In this document: positions 33,752 through 46,809 of the stretch, piece by piece
Numbering within the stretch: the stretch's first letter is position 1
How the letters are laid out: every line of letters begins with the position of its first letter
Origin: Phlegmacium glaucopus
Lineage: Eukaryota; Basidiomycota; Agaricomycetes; Agaricales; Cortinariaceae
Reading direction: 5' to 3'
Length of the DNA: 64,000 nucleotides
NCBI GenBank assembly: GCA_015039465.1
Contig: MU130010.1
Location: 26,198-90,197 of the forward strand
Made by a program: the position numbers and the translations under genes
The notes under the pieces: generated by a model
The model's input: only the letters and a program-made list of their open reading frames with translations
What the model was told of the DNA's origin: nothing
Databases searched by the model: none

Positions 33752-36190
33752 ATGGCTCAACAACGATTGGCACTCTGGAATGCAGAGGACGACATGGAAG
33801 AAGACGTTGACCTATTGACAATTGGGAACTATGGTCAAAATGTGCAATATGAGGATGGTGGGTTTTTTTTTCAAACGAAGGCTGTCTTTTTTGACTCACG
33901 AACAATTTCAGCACACATGCATCAGCCTCAGATCGACGAGTCAACTCTCATAGCAATGCAGCATCATATGGCCCAACAAGCTGCTTTCTCGCAAATCCCG
34001 GATGTTGTCAAAAGCGTACGCTTGACCTACTTAAAGGCATTCGTGCGACGGTCCGATAATTGACTTGTCACTTCAGTTCATCGTACATTTCCATCAAGCT
34101 GTCCTGGAAAATAACTTGGCCGAAATCACTGTTGCGTATGAGAGCGGATGGAATAAGTATACCGAAAAATTTTACGCGAGAACGGAATGGCCGGAAGCAG
34201 AGCTGATCGCACCTTTGGTTAACGATGGTTCGTACGATCGTTTTTGGGTTCTCTTTGAGTTTCTTTGAGATGTGCTCTTTTTCTTTCCACAGATCCTATT
34301 TTCCTCATCCTGTATCGAGAACTCTACTATCGCCATGTGTATTCCCGCCTTCAACCCAACATCGACGATCGTTTCCATTCATACGAAAATAGCTGTGAAC
34401 TTTTCAACTACCTTCTCAGTGCGTCCGACGTCCCGAAGAATAGCTAAACATGTTCATTCAACACCCTACAGATTCTGAAGGACCTGTACAGCTTGAATTG
34501 CCGGAACAATGGCTCTGGGATATCATCGACGAGTTTATCTATCAATATCAAGTTTTCTGTACTTGGCGCTCAAAATTTACTTCAAAAACACAAGATGAAC
34601 TTTCAATGTTGGCTGAGGGTGGTCCTGTGAGGACCTTCTTGTCGTTTGCCATTTTCAGGGTGCTGACTCTGAGCTTTTGTAGGTCTGGAGTTCATACAGC
34701 GTCCTGAATGTCCTCTACTCCCTCATGCAAAAATCAAAAATCAACGAATATATAGTTGCCCAACGAGAAGGAAAATCACCTGAGGAGATTGCGTATGTTG
34801 TGGACTTCGTTGTTATATCTCCAAGACTCTAACTTGATGTTCCAGTGAAATCGTCGGCGAATATGGACAGCGTCCTCTCTACCGTATGCTTGGCTACTTC
34901 AGCATCATTGGGCTTCTGCGGGTACACGTCCATCTTGGGGACTTTACGCTCGCTCTCAAGGTAATGGACAATGTTGAGCTCAACCAAAAGGTGAGAAAGG
35001 GAGTTGACTATCAAGATCTCGTATCTAAACAACACCATAGTCTCCCTTTACACGTGTAACGGCTTGCCACGTCGCCACCTATTACTATGTTGGATTCTGT
35101 TATATCATGCTGAGACGTTACCCAGATGCCATCCGCACGTTCGCTACGATTCTTAACTTCATCATGCGAATGCGGCAGTATCATACCAGGAGCTACCAAT
35201 ATGATCAAGTAAGTTATGACTTCTCAATATCCAACCTCGTCTCCTTATCCTAGTTGGGTAGATCAACAAGACTGCAGACAGGATGTATGCTTTATTCGCC
35301 GTTTGCCATGCCCTTTCGCCGAGTCGATTGGACGACAATATTGCGAATATAGCAAAGGAACGTTATGGAGAGCAGTATACCAAAATGGCTCATGGAGGGT
35401 AAATTTTTGTCTTTTCGCGAAAATAAAGCTTGTTGATTGCTTGGCAAACAGACCAGACTCCCTACCTGCTTTTGAAGAGCTCTTCCTCTATGCATGCCCA
35501 AAATTTATTGCAGCGAACCCTCCCCCATATGATGACCCCATCGCTATCAACACCCTAATATCAGCCAGCTCTCAAACGGAATCTCCAACCCAGACTTCGC
35601 CCCCACAAAAGGATGCCACGCATCGCCACCTCGTCCTGTTCCTTGCTGATATTGAAGCTCAACTTCCTGTCCCTACTTTGAGGAGTTTCTTGAAGCTTTA
35701 TACGAGCCTTGGTGCCAAGAAACTTGCCAACTTTTTGGACGCTGATGAGGAAGCGCTTGTGCAGGAAATGATGGTGTTGAAGCAGGCCAGTAGGAGCATT
35801 AGCCGCGTAGCTGGTAGCGAGAGCACCAGTCTATTGGATGGACAGACGATCACCACAAGTGATTTGAACTTCGTTATTGATGAGGTGCATTTTGATTTTC
35901 CTTTTTTTGAAAGTATCAACTAACGAAAGTACCTTATTACATAGAATATGGTTCACATCGCTGAATCAACGGTTGGTCGACGTTACGCTGGTTGGTTCAT
36001 CAAGAATACGGAGAGGACGCAGAAGATCCTCGACGACCTTAAAAAAATGCCTCTGCCTGTTCCTCCTAAATCTCCTGGCCCGACGAACTCGACATCTGGT
36101 TCAATTGGAGCCACCGAAACGCAGACGACTCAACGAGCATCTAGGAATGCTGGGCATAAGGTGGCATGGGGTGGTGTAAAGGTAGCATGA
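33752..36190 (+). CDS. eukaryotic translation initiation factor 3 subunit L
   Basis: eIF3l, a PCI-domain subunit of the eIF3 complex that helps load mRNA on the 40S ribosome in the cytoplasm. Eleven exons by eye: 33752-33857, 33912-34015, 34077-34227, 34293-34418, 34472-34626, 34683-34792, 34846-34990, 35041-35208, 35262-35398, 35452-35884, 35945-36190, giving 626 residues with every phase consistent. Family landmarks: [84 protein letters not shown] (PCI region) and a C-terminal [16 protein letters not shown]. The ATG at 33752 fits the family start; the Lys/Pro-rich tail is normal for fungi. All introns are GT-AG. Confidence 0.95.
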
Positions 36191-36322
36191 GGCATACGCA
36201 TGAAGCTCGAAGGAGTCTCTCAGCTTGTTGTATCCGTAAAATGTGTTCAAAAAAATAAAAGATCTATCTATCTATTGGTCACCTATGTAAAGCAAGTATT
36301 AAATATAGACCCGCCAGCCTTG

Positions 36323-36328
36323 AAAAAA
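36323..36328 (-). terminator. RNA polymerase III terminator
   Basis: Six T residues on the minus strand, five bases after the tRNA-Gly 3' end, the standard Pol III stop. Confidence 0.75.
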
Positions 36329-36333
36329 GGATT

Positions 36334-36417
36334 GCATTAAGAGGGAATCGAACCCCCGGCGGGTCGAGTTTCGTACTCGAATGGCAACGACCCAGGTTAC
36401 CACTACCCCATTAATGC
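36334..36417 (-). tRNA. tRNA-Gly (anticodon GCC) with a 14-nt intron
   Basis: Read on the minus strand from 36417: acceptor GCATTAA pairs with TTAATGC (36334-36340); a D-arm; anticodon stem GGTCG/CGACC; a loop with T at 33, anticodon GCC and A at 37; then a 14-nt intron at the canonical position between 37 and 38; a short variable loop; and a T-arm with loop TTCGATT, which also forms a consensus B box GGTTCGATTCC. The mature tRNA is 70 nt before CCA. It sits in the 320-bp gap between two + strand genes. Confidence 0.9.
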
Positions 36418-36511
36418 TTTTAAAAAGAGGTCAGAAAACATTAGTATAATACGACTCCATCTATGCCATCAACTCTACATTCAACCGCTACCACCATCTG
36501 CCCCTTCCTCA

Positions 36512-37732
36512 ATGGCGAGTAGTAGCACAGTCACCCTCGATGACCTAGAACCTAGATCTACAGAAACGACCACTCTCGACGACCATCTTTATTTTCCAGT
36601 CATCACTGTCCAAGACCCACTGCCTGATCCACATGTAAACACAACAGATAATCAACCCCGGCAAATCCTAAGGGATAGGTTATACGTAGGAAACCTTCAT
36701 CCCAGTGTCGACGAGTCTGTACTTTTTGCCACAAGAACCTCTGAGGCGAACTGAAAACTTTTGGTCAGATATACTCTTTTGCAAGTGTTTTCCAAGTTCG
36801 GCAAAGTGACCAAGCTCGATTTTCTGTTTCATAAGACTGGGTTATTGAAAGGCAAACCGAGAGGGTATGCATTTGTTGAGTACGGGAACAAAGACGTGAG
36901 TTCTTTTATCCTCACCCCCATCCCCCCTATCCCCCCCCTTTTTCCTGGCTTGCTTCGGGCAATTTTCAGGACACTCTTACTCACCCTTCTCTTTTATGTT
37001 TACCTTGGCTTGGATCTTTAGGACGCTCTCAAAGCTTTGACGATGGCTCATGAGAGGCCATTACGAGGTCGCAAACTTATTGTGACGTTCGCGCACCAGG
37101 CACCTCTAGATCAATACAATGGAACGGGAATTTTCTCTTCGTCAAAAAATAGGAAAACGATGATGGACATTGGCCGTCCAACCACACTAAGCATGCTCAA
37201 GACGGGATTATCTACACGTCATGAAGGGTGAGTTTCCTTCCAGGCCATCTATTCTCATTAGCTCATCCTCAATGTTATGTTTTAAAGAAAGACAGGGGAT
37301 AAGATTGCTATGATGGAAGCAAAGCTGCGTCAAATGGAAAGCACCAACCCGAAGCCAGCAAAACCCATTATCGCTCTACCAGATGTGGATACCGATTTAG
37401 AAGGTATGACCTTACCACAAATTCCACCCTCAGCGTCGTCTTCAACGTTACCTCAACACCCTTCTTTGCCTATGAAACCACCTCCTACGATCCCGGAACA
37501 TCTTAGACTAAACCAACCGACGCAGTCGCAATCTCGACCATCGTCAAGAGAGAAGAGTCAGCTACCACCATTACCTCTACCAGCGTCGATACCGTCCCCT
37601 CGAAATCAGGGTCTACGAGAACAAACATGGGATGCGGTAGCGCCGAGTACCTTAGTTCGTTCTGGGAAGCCTACTAAATTTATCGGGGTAAAAGTGAAGA
37701 CAAAACCAAAGGAAAAGGAACTGGAGAAGTAG
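36512..37732 (+). CDS. RRM protein, RBM18-like
   Basis: A single RNA-recognition-motif protein closest to the RBM18 family, whose role is poorly known. Four exons: 36512-36714, 36769-36895, 37022-37227, 37288-37732, giving 326 residues. The RRM spans roughly residues 52-140: RNP2 is LYVGNL and RNP1 is KPRGYAFVEY, separated by a KFGKVTKLDFLFHKTG segment typical of RBM18. After the RRM comes IAMMEAKLRQME, matching the family's short C-terminal helix, and then a long Ser/Pro-rich fungal tail. The first donor is GTCTGT at 36715, chosen because it alone keeps the frame through the RRM. The N-terminal 50 residues are acidic and probably disordered. Confidence 0.85.
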
Positions 37733-38023
37733 TCGATACACGTCGACCATGATGGTCGTAGCATGGGTGTTACGAAAATCTCAATTTTTTGGCAATGCCC
37801 GAAATATGACAATAAAATGTTTATACAAACAAGTTTGCTCAATAGGAATCCAACTAGGCGATACCGTCGGTGCTTGGTTCAAAAAGGAGCATGATATTAT
37901 CACACAGATTTGGTTCAAGTGCTCACATTCCTTGGTTGTCATCATGTGCATGAAAATCACATTCATATCGTGACAAACTAATGAGGTAAGAAAAGATGGA
38001 AAACAATGCATAAAATTTTTCTT

Positions 38024-38771
<748 letters not shown>

Positions 38772-39012
38772 TTTGTAGAGATAAAAAGTGTGTTTTGAAC
38801 AGGAAGGGGTGTGAGGACAAGGTTAGACGGCCGAATTCGGCAGTGTGAAACTGTATAGTTGTTCGGCAAATGCCGTTTGTTCTGTAGAGCGATCGTCGGA
38901 TTGGATCCCCCCAATTTCATCTCGCAGAACCCTGCAGAACCCTAGGTTCGGTACAAGCCGCCTTCTCTGGCGGTGAATATTTGCTACGCAAATAATTAAG
39001 CCTTTTCTGGTA

Positions 39013-39902
39013 CAGTAGAACCCCTCTTAACCCATACCCCTCGGTGGAAGGCCCAGGCTGAGGTTATGGGTTATGACCAGTCATGGGTTTAGAGGGGTAT
39101 GCTAAAAATAGACTCGCAAAATTCCGAAAAAGTTAAAAAAATTCAGGAAAAATTTCACCAGTACAGAACGCGCTAATTATACTACAGATGTTACTTACTC
39201 TGGGCTCGTTGAATGATAATCTCTGGAAAAAAAATAATTAAAACCCTATCTTTCATAATCTTCAGACTCGTTGAGATGGAGCTATGTGTCCAAAATATTT
39301 GTGGTTGATAATGCCGTGAGAACTTTCATGCTCCGGTGGGAATTACATGCTTTGATAATTTCTTCATCAATAGGTGTTCGCTTCTCCAGCCAGTGTCATC
39401 CAATGATGAAATAGTTTTCATTCTAGTTAATTTTGTGCCAAGTTCCTTTTTTCACCTTTATTCTCTTTAAACCCTGTTCTTAAGAATTTTGAAGTGGTTT
39501 AGAAACCTAATATGGTAGGCAAACCTATGGGTTTTGCCTACAGGATGGTATGGGTTATGGGTTACTGCGGACCTATGGGTTATGGTATGCAATTCCCTGC
39601 GAACGAAGTCGGTGGACAGCCTGAGCTATGGGATATAAGGGGTTATGGGTTTCGAGAGGTATGGGTTACAGTGTCTTGCATAACCGTTTGCACACTTGTT
39701 TCGCGAGTTCGCATTTGTATTTATTTGTCTGTTATGACGGTCACGCATTGGTAAGCTGAGATCTAGAGATTGTGCAGACTGTCCATGGTCAGCAGGGCGT
39801 GATTGCCCAGTTTGTCTTGTCACAGACAAATAAATACAAATGCGAATTCGCGAAACAAGTGTGCAAACGGTTATGCAAGACACTGTAAGAGGGGTTCTAC
39901 TG
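39013..39902. mobile_element. Tc1/mariner (pogo-type) MITE with a large internal hairpin
   Basis: An 890-bp element with perfect 17-bp terminal inverted repeats CAGTAGAACCCCTCTTA, flanked by TA on both sides (39011-39012 and 39903-39904). CAGT ends and a TA duplication are typical of pogo/Fot1-type elements. The right half contains a 65-bp inverted repeat (39668-39732 with 39822-39886) separated by 89 bases. Both ends have ATGGGTTATGG-type repeats. No transposase frame. It lies in the promoter interval between the uL14 gene and catalase. Confidence 0.88.
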
Positions 39903-39920
39903 TAACTATTTCATGTTCCG

Positions 39921-39943
39921 CTTCACCTTCTTCGAAGGTGAAG
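39921..39943. promoter_or_regulatory. 10-bp palindrome upstream of catalase
   Basis: CTTCACCTTC and GAAGGTGAAG separated by TTC, about 260 bp before the catalase ATG. The centre TTCTTCGAAGG contains inverted GAA/TTC units like a short heat-shock or Skn7-type element, which would suit an oxidative-stress gene. Function is inferred only. Confidence 0.35.
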
Positions 39944-40205
39944 CTAGGTGAAGCGTGTCCGGTTCCCAGGGCTTGCTCCGAACCTAGCAGAACCCCATGA
40001 CTCGCCACTGCAAACCCCGCCGTTTGATCTTGAGAACCCATTGACCAATAAGCTTCAAGTGATTAGAATCGTGGGAACAACGGAGGTAACCTGGGATCAA
40101 ACCCTATATCACGTGCCTGAGATCTTGTTATTCATCCAAGTCTTTATAAATGGCCAGACCTTTAAATGGACTCGTAAGATTCCTTTCTTTCGTTCCAATA
40201 TCACA

Positions 40206-42185
40206 ATGGGTACTTACACTACTTCTAACGGTGCTCCAGTCTCTGAACCATACGCCGCTCAGCGTGCGGGCGTCAATGGGCCTCTTCTCCTCCAGGGTAT
40301 GCAATTTAACATTACCCCTGATCGATGCTCATTGATGTTGTAAGATTTCCACCACATCGATCTTCTCGCTCACTTTGATCGCGAGCGTATCCCTGAGCGT
40401 GTTGTGAGTAGTCTTCTTTGTATTCATCATCTATCTATTAACTCTGGATATTCAGGTCCATGCTAAAGGAGCTGGTGCTCATGGGTACTTTGAAGTCACC
40501 CACGATCTCAGTGACATCACTTCTCAGTCCCTCTTCAAATCTGTTGGCAAGAAAGTTAAAGCAACAGTCCGATTCTCCACCGTTGGAGGCGAGAACGGTT
40601 CTCCTGATACTGCTCGCGATCCCCGTGGATTTGCTATCAAGTTAAAGACCGACGAGGGTAACTGGGACTGGGTGTTCAATAACACCCCTGTCTTCTTCAT
40701 CCGTGACCCTGCCAAGTTCCCTCATTTCATTCACACTCAAAAGAGACATCCTCAAACTCACTTGAAAGATGCTGACATGTTCTGGGTAAGTAACTATTGT
40801 TTCCATCGGGAAAAAAATCTCACCACCCCACTCAGGATTATCTTTCCCAAAATCCTGAGTCTATCCACCAAATCATGATTCTCTTCTCAGACCGTGGAAC
40901 CCCTGATGGCTATCACCAACAGCATGGTTATTCCGGACACACTTTTAAGTGGATCAAGGACGACGGTTCCTTTGTATACACTCAAGTTCATCTCCGCGCT
41001 GATGGTGGTTTCAAGGTGCGTCATTCGGGGTTTTGGAGCCCACCTCGAAACTCGGGTGCTGAAGATAGCCGACATTTACATCCCACAGACTTTAGACGAT
41101 GCCACCGCTGGTAAATTATCCGGTGAGAACCCGGACTATGGCATTGAGAATCTTTTCAACGCCATTGAGTCGGGCAAATTTCCATCCTGGACTGTCTATA
41201 TCGTGAGTATCCTCTTACATTACGCCTTTTCACGTGAAAGAAATGGCCACTGACGAAAATCTATCAATTATTATTAGCAAACGATGACGCCTGAGCAAGC
41301 TGAGAAATTCCGTTACAATATTTTCGACCTTACCAAGATCTGGCCCCACGCAGAGTACCCTCTCCGTCCGATTGGGAAGCTTGTCCTCAATGAAAACCCA
41401 CAAAACTACTTTGCTGAGATTGAGCAGGTACGCACCCTCTCAATGTGTGCTTTGGCGTATCTGATTTCTCTCAACAATAGGCTGCCTTCTCGCCTTCGCA
41501 TCTCATTCCATACATTGAGCCTTCGGCCGACCCTGTCCTTCAATCTCGTCTTTTCTCTTATCCTGATACTCACCGTCACCGTCTTGGTACCAATTACCAG
41601 CAGTTGCCTGTCAATGCTCCTATTGTTCCCGTCGTCAACTTCCAGCGTGATGGCCCTGCTACCTACATCTCTCAAGGCAGCCTCCCGAACTACCAGAGCA
41701 GCATCAAACCATTGAACTATGCTGGCAGGAAGGCTACCATTGAACACTCCGCCCGTGACAAGGAACGTCAAGCCCGTCATGAAACCTTCGTTGGCGGAGC
41801 ATGGAGAGATCTTAGCGAGGTTACTGAACGTGAGTTCTTTGGAGCATATATATCTGCCAATGAACAAGGTTGACCACATTGATATAGTCGACTTTGAGCA
41901 ACCTCGGGTTTTGTGGCGCACGGTTTGGGACAACAAGGCAAGGGAAGCTTATGTTCAAAACGTGTCTGGACATTTCAAGAACGTCAAGAGCCCGGAAGTC
42001 AAGGCCAGGCAACGTAAGCAATTTATAGTGTTTTCAACGTGTTTCTCAATTGTTTCGTAGTCTCCGTGTGGGCTGCTGTCGACCAAGGCCTCTCGGACCG
42101 CATTGCAGCCGCGGTTGGGCACCCGTCCGTCAAACCCTTGGTTGTCAAGCCTGCCAGTGAGGCTGTCAAGTACAGGTCTCAGTAA
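40206..42185 (+). CDS. catalase (haem, clade 3 size)
   Basis: Breaks hydrogen peroxide down to water and oxygen. Nine exons: 40206-40296, 40345-40403, 40456-40785, 40836-41015, 41089-41202, 41278-41427, 41481-41829, 41888-42013, 42061-42185, giving 507 residues, typical of small-subunit catalases. The active-site signature [20 protein letters not shown] with its catalytic His lies at residues 51-70, the conserved Asn in [10 protein letters not shown] near 135, and the proximal haem-binding stretch [14 protein letters not shown] near 345 supplies the Tyr ligand. I chose the ATG at 40206 (MGTYTTSNG) because earlier frames are not opened by ATG and lack homology. There is no signal peptide and the C-terminus (KYRSQ) is not a peroxisomal SKL signal, so it is probably cytosolic. 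Confidence 0.95.
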
Positions 42186-42492
42186 GTCGCCAGAGTTTGC
42201 TGGAAAAGAATGGTTTTGTAATTGTTTTTGTAAATTTGTAAAAACATATTGATACCTGTTGCCATGTGACTTTGACTCTCAGGCTTGTGGATAAGCGCTC
42301 ACCCCTGAAAATGTTCATGTTCATATATTATTCCTTGCAAGCTCATGGTCCTGCATCAAGTCGTCTCTTGACAAAGCGGAAAATTATTTCATCCAGTGGC
42401 TTTTCCTACTCCTACAGTCAAACAAAGGGATCTCTCATTCGCCGACTCGACTCTCTCAGATTCGGGGTCACTCGTTGCTCCCTATGTTGGCA

Positions 42493-42943
42493 TGGCACCA
42501 CCCGAGTCACTCTCGTTAAAGGAGGTGCCCGTCGAACTCATTCTCCACTTCTTTTCACGCATGTCAATCAATCTCTCATCGCATCTCGTGGCGTATGCAA
42601 GGAATGGCGTCGTTTAGTCCCACTGGCCGACCTGAATCCACATCGTCGTCGCCTTCTTGACCTTTTCGACACTATCATAAACTCCTCCTTCTTCTTACAA
42701 ACACGTCCATGGACCGTCACTGGCAACAATTTACAGAACTTTGACCGACAAGTATATGTTGATGCTTAGTTAGAGCAGCACAACAAAATTCCCGAAGAGT
42801 TTCGTCTTTGGATCCTTGAATGGCCTGCTCGAGTTGCTGTACGCTGCCAATGGCCGGGCTTGCCATTTGTTGATTGTCGCACAGATAACCTCGAGCGCCA
42901 AACCGGAATCAATTTTCTTGGAAATACTCTCCGAGTTACATAA
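42493..42943 (+). pseudogene. F-box protein gene with a frameshift and an in-frame stop
   Basis: The first frame from ATG 42493 reads MAPPESLSLKEVPVELILHF, the start of an F-box. Near 42560 the coding sense moves by one base into SLIASRGVCKEWRRLVPLAD, the F-box end. It then reads RRRLLDLFDTII and NFDRQVYVDA, meets TAG at about 42768, and continues as HNKIPEEFRLWILEWPARV to a stop at 42941. F-box proteins with a PEEF...WILEWPAR module are common in mushrooms and act as substrate adaptors of SCF ubiquitin ligases. Two independent lesions make a pseudogene likelier than an assembly error. It is only 450 bp and lies 307 bp after catalase. Confidence 0.6.
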
Positions 42944-43124
42944 ACCCGTGATATCATACAATCATACATCAAGCTAAACTTAATAAGAATTAGCCATTTT
43001 CGTCCTTCAAACTCGTAAGGTTATCGAAGGTTGAAGTGCTGGGTGATTTCCGATTACAATCCTCATCCAAGAACCCAGATAAATTCTGACAAGAAAGAAA
43101 AACAAAACATAAATATAGCTAGTC

Positions 43125-46100
43125 TAAAGATACAGAGATGAGCAAAAGATGACGGAGTTGGGACGCTCCAACATCTCGGAGGCCTTTTCAAACTTCTCTT
43201 TCAGCTCGGAGTTTCCGATAACTTTGGCTGCTTGAGCCATTTGCCGCAGTAATTCTCCAAGCCGTCTGAACACACGAATTAGACTCCCCTCGAATTGATC
43301 AGTGAGCTATGAGGATTCAAGAGTATATATATGATATCGTCGAATGATAGGGCATGATAACATACCTTGCAGATTTCAGAAAACGATGCTCCGCGACACC
43401 ACTGAACCACAGCGTCCATGAGTTCAACCTTGAACGAGGAAACGTAGTCGTCTTCCTCTATTGTCAGCTTGGACTCTTTGGAGACTTTAGCTATTCGCCG
43501 TGCAATCTCTTGCATAACACGAAGAGGTGCAGCCAGTTCTTCCTTCAGCTTCGTGGCCTGTTCGCTCTTTTTCAAGAATTAGATTAGCTCAGTATCGAAT
43601 GGTGGTGATGCGAGACTTGCTTTCTCAGTAAAAACAAAGCAGCTGAGAAGCGCAGCAGATTGTTCCGGTGACAAGGGATTGAAAACGCCATTGAAAATCA
43701 ACTCTGTCAGGAGAAGTTCGTCTCCCGAGCTGATTTCACATGCCACCCTACCTTTCATGTCAACAATATCAGTAGATGTGGTGAAGGCGAGTCGACGGAG
43801 AACCCGTTTGCGGCACTTCAGTTCTTCCATCTGAAGCACATCATGCGTGGCTTGGATACGCTTTTTGAGATCACGAATGCGCCCTTGGGCCTCTTTCTTC
43901 TTTACAAAGAGTGTGTAGAGTTCCGGTAACCTGGCATCTTTATGCAGAGGATTCGAAGTCATCTTTTGTTCCATGACTTCGATTTTCTAGAAAGAAAAAC
44001 AGTAGATGAACTATCACTCAAGACAGAACAACACAATCATCTTGCACACCTTGACCAGCTCCTTGAACTTCACATCTTTGATACCCATATTCTCGATCGG
44101 ATCCACTAATGGAACTCCATCCGGCATGCGTCTGTGGACCTCTAGAACGCTTTTCCATACCGTTTCCCGGGCTTGTTCTGATCGAATGTCCTGGGGTAGG
44201 TGTATTCGAAAATGACTTATGCCCTCAATTGTTGATAGTAACACTGGGACTACTAATGGGACACCTTTTTGATTTGGCGCACAGGGCTGCACGCCGCTTG
44301 GTGTTGCAACCACATTAGTGCGATCCTGGACAGCGCTGCCTGGAGCACAGTTGAGGAGTACATCGATGATATACTGCTCATGCGGAGGAAGCTCTTCGGC
44401 CTTGGGCGTCAACTTGTTCTAGAGCCCCGTCAGTATAATTGTAGAATCAGAAGAACGTACAGATCTAAACGAACTTTAGGAGGCAGCCGCTTTTGAAAAT
44501 TTATAACAATTCCCCATCCAAAATCGAGCTTCTGGTATTTAACTTTTACCAGCCTGCCAGTCTTGAGGAATGGAAGTGAATATGTCGGATGCGTGATGAC
44601 TTCTCTAAAATCTGCCACCATCTCATCAAGTTGCTGGCGGCAGTCGTAGTATTGGGAGATAAGGGCTTCATCTGGGATAATGGTAGTACTTCGAGCCTCT
44701 TCTTCTCGTTCCAGCTCTGAAGGCACAAATAAGACACAATAACCGAGGAAGAATAGAAATCATACCTTCTTCCAATTTGGGCACTCCAGCGCTGCTTTGG
44801 AACTGGAAGAAGCACCGTTCAAGCATATATTCAGGGCTGATACCTTCCACTTTCATCAAGTTAAGAACCATATTGTAGCCCAAGTGGAATGCGGAATCAA
44901 GTCGGTCTGCTTCTCCTTTAACCATCTCTTTAGCAGCCATTGGCTCCAGCTTCTCGTCACACATCATGATCACAACACCTCGATCATCAAGACCTCGTCG
45001 TCCGGCCCGCCCTGACATTTGAATATATTCACCTGATGAAATATTTCGGAATTCTCGTCCATCGAACTTTCGAGCTGCTGTAAAGACAACAGTCTTGGCC
45101 GGCATGTTCAAACCGATTGAAAAGGTTTCTGTGGCAAATAGCACTTTGATGAGCCCCTCTTGGAACAAGATTTCGATAACTTCTTTGAGAATGGGCAGGA
45201 GACCCCCGTGGTGAATACCGATACCACGGCGGAGAAGCGGAAGGAGGTTGCTTATTTGCGGGAGTTGTCGATCGTCCTGCGCGAGGTTATCAATTGCATT
45301 GTTGAATATATTCGATACGAGTTCCTGTTCATCGGCTGAATTGAACTCAAACTTCGACAAGGTAAGAGCAAGTCCTTCACACTCTCGTTTGCTGAATGAG
45401 AAGACGATAACGGGATTGTAGTTTTTGAGCATGATCATTTTGATGATTTTTGAAATGTCGGAGGGTCCTACATTAATCATCAATGAATAAATACGGCTGT
45501 CTGAACAAAAACGAACCTTTTTTGTCTTGACCTTTCTTTGATTTCCCTTTTCTCCCCTTCCCACTTTTAGGATCAGCAGGATCGTCGCCCATACTATCCT
45601 GCATTTTCCCCATTGCCTTGCTGAAGTTATCTTCTCGAAATTCACCTTTTTCGTCGACAACGAGATATATGCCCTCCCCGCCGGCAGGAAAAAGATAATG
45701 TTGTAATGGAGTTGGACGGAAATCGGTGTAGACTACATGACAAGGTTGGTCGTGCGATTTGGATATCCATTCTGCGAACTGCATGGCGTTGGGTATAGTT
45801 GCGGATAGGAATACATAGCGGACGCTATGAGGGAGAAGGATGATAGTCTCCTCCCAAACAACACCTCTCTCCTTGTCTCGCATGTAGTGAATTTCATCGA
45901 AAATTACCCAAGCAACCTCGCGCATGATTTCAGAGCCTCTATACAACATGGACCGTAAGATCTAGGGATACGATAAATCATCCTCTTTGCTCAAAACTCG
46001 TGCAACAAAATAAAAAACCTACCTCTGTCGTCATAACTAGGCATGTCGCAGATGGATTGATTGTAACATCACCCGTCATTAGACCAACGTCCCCGAATTC

Positions 46101-46809
46101 AGCAAGCATTTCACGGTATTTCTGATTACTCAGTGCCTAAAGGGTTCGAAATGTAAATCGCTTAGAACTGGTCGAAGTGCTTAAAAGTACGGAACCTTAA
46201 TAGGACTTGTGTAAATGACTCTCTGTTTTCTATTGAGACATTGAGCAATAGCGTACTCCGCTACAACGGTCTTCCCAGCACTGGTATGCGCTGAGACCAG
46301 AACACTTTCGTTTCGTTGTATCGCATAAACAGAAACCTTTTGGAACGGATCGAGTTCGAATTTGTATTCTCGATCAGGTTTTGTGGGAGGGACGTGTTTA
46401 GAGATGGGAACATAGTTGTAATCTCGAGGGACCGCTACTTGGTGTCGAACCTAATGAAGGGTTCAAGCCTCGTCAATATATGCAAGCTTTCTTGGCGGTA
46501 TACCTGATGTTTGAGTTCTAGACGAGACCCAGTCTCTGCAGCACCCGTCAGTCCAGCACTGGCTGCAACTTCTCTCTTCGCTTCGGTCTCAAAGTCATCC
46601 AGCACAACTGGTTTTGGTGATGATAGTCTTTGTTTTTTGGGTGTTGAAACTTCGACATTTTCCTCCTCCGCGCCTAATGGGGTATCCGCTTTTCTTTTGA
46701 GTGGTTTGTTGGTTGCAGGGGGCGTCTCAACATCCATAGGCTCATCATGGTCGCTGTCATCCCCTTCCCGGGTCTCGTCCAGAAATGAAAAAAGGTCGTT
46801 AGAGTTCAT
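43125..46809 (-). CDS. Mtr4/Dob1 exosome RNA helicase (Ski2-like DExH)
   Basis: The nuclear helicase of the TRAMP complex that feeds RNA to the exosome for rRNA processing and decay. It runs from the ATG at 46809 to TAG at 43125 with about nine introns (first at 46451-46503). In order: an acidic Lys/Pro N-terminus; helicase motif I AHTSAGKT (about 46300-46280); motif II DEIH (about 45890); SAT (about 45815); motif [14 protein letters not shown] (about 45020-44985); then the arch/KOW region with its RVxxFNxx-type insert; and the DSHCT domain (about 43980-43150) with a coiled, basic stretch. The helicase core is intact. [11 protein letters not shown] is a basic insert after the FREDNF segment, common in fungi. 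It starts 128 bp downstream of the chitinase relic, whose end probably overlaps its promoter. Confidence 0.94.

Noticed and set aside
39803..40000. ORF spanning the MITE end and catalase upstream
   Set aside because: It consists of the MITE hairpin arm and non-coding upstream sequence.
40797..41114. Separate ORF inside catalase
   Set aside because: It is catalase exon 4 read through its flanking introns.
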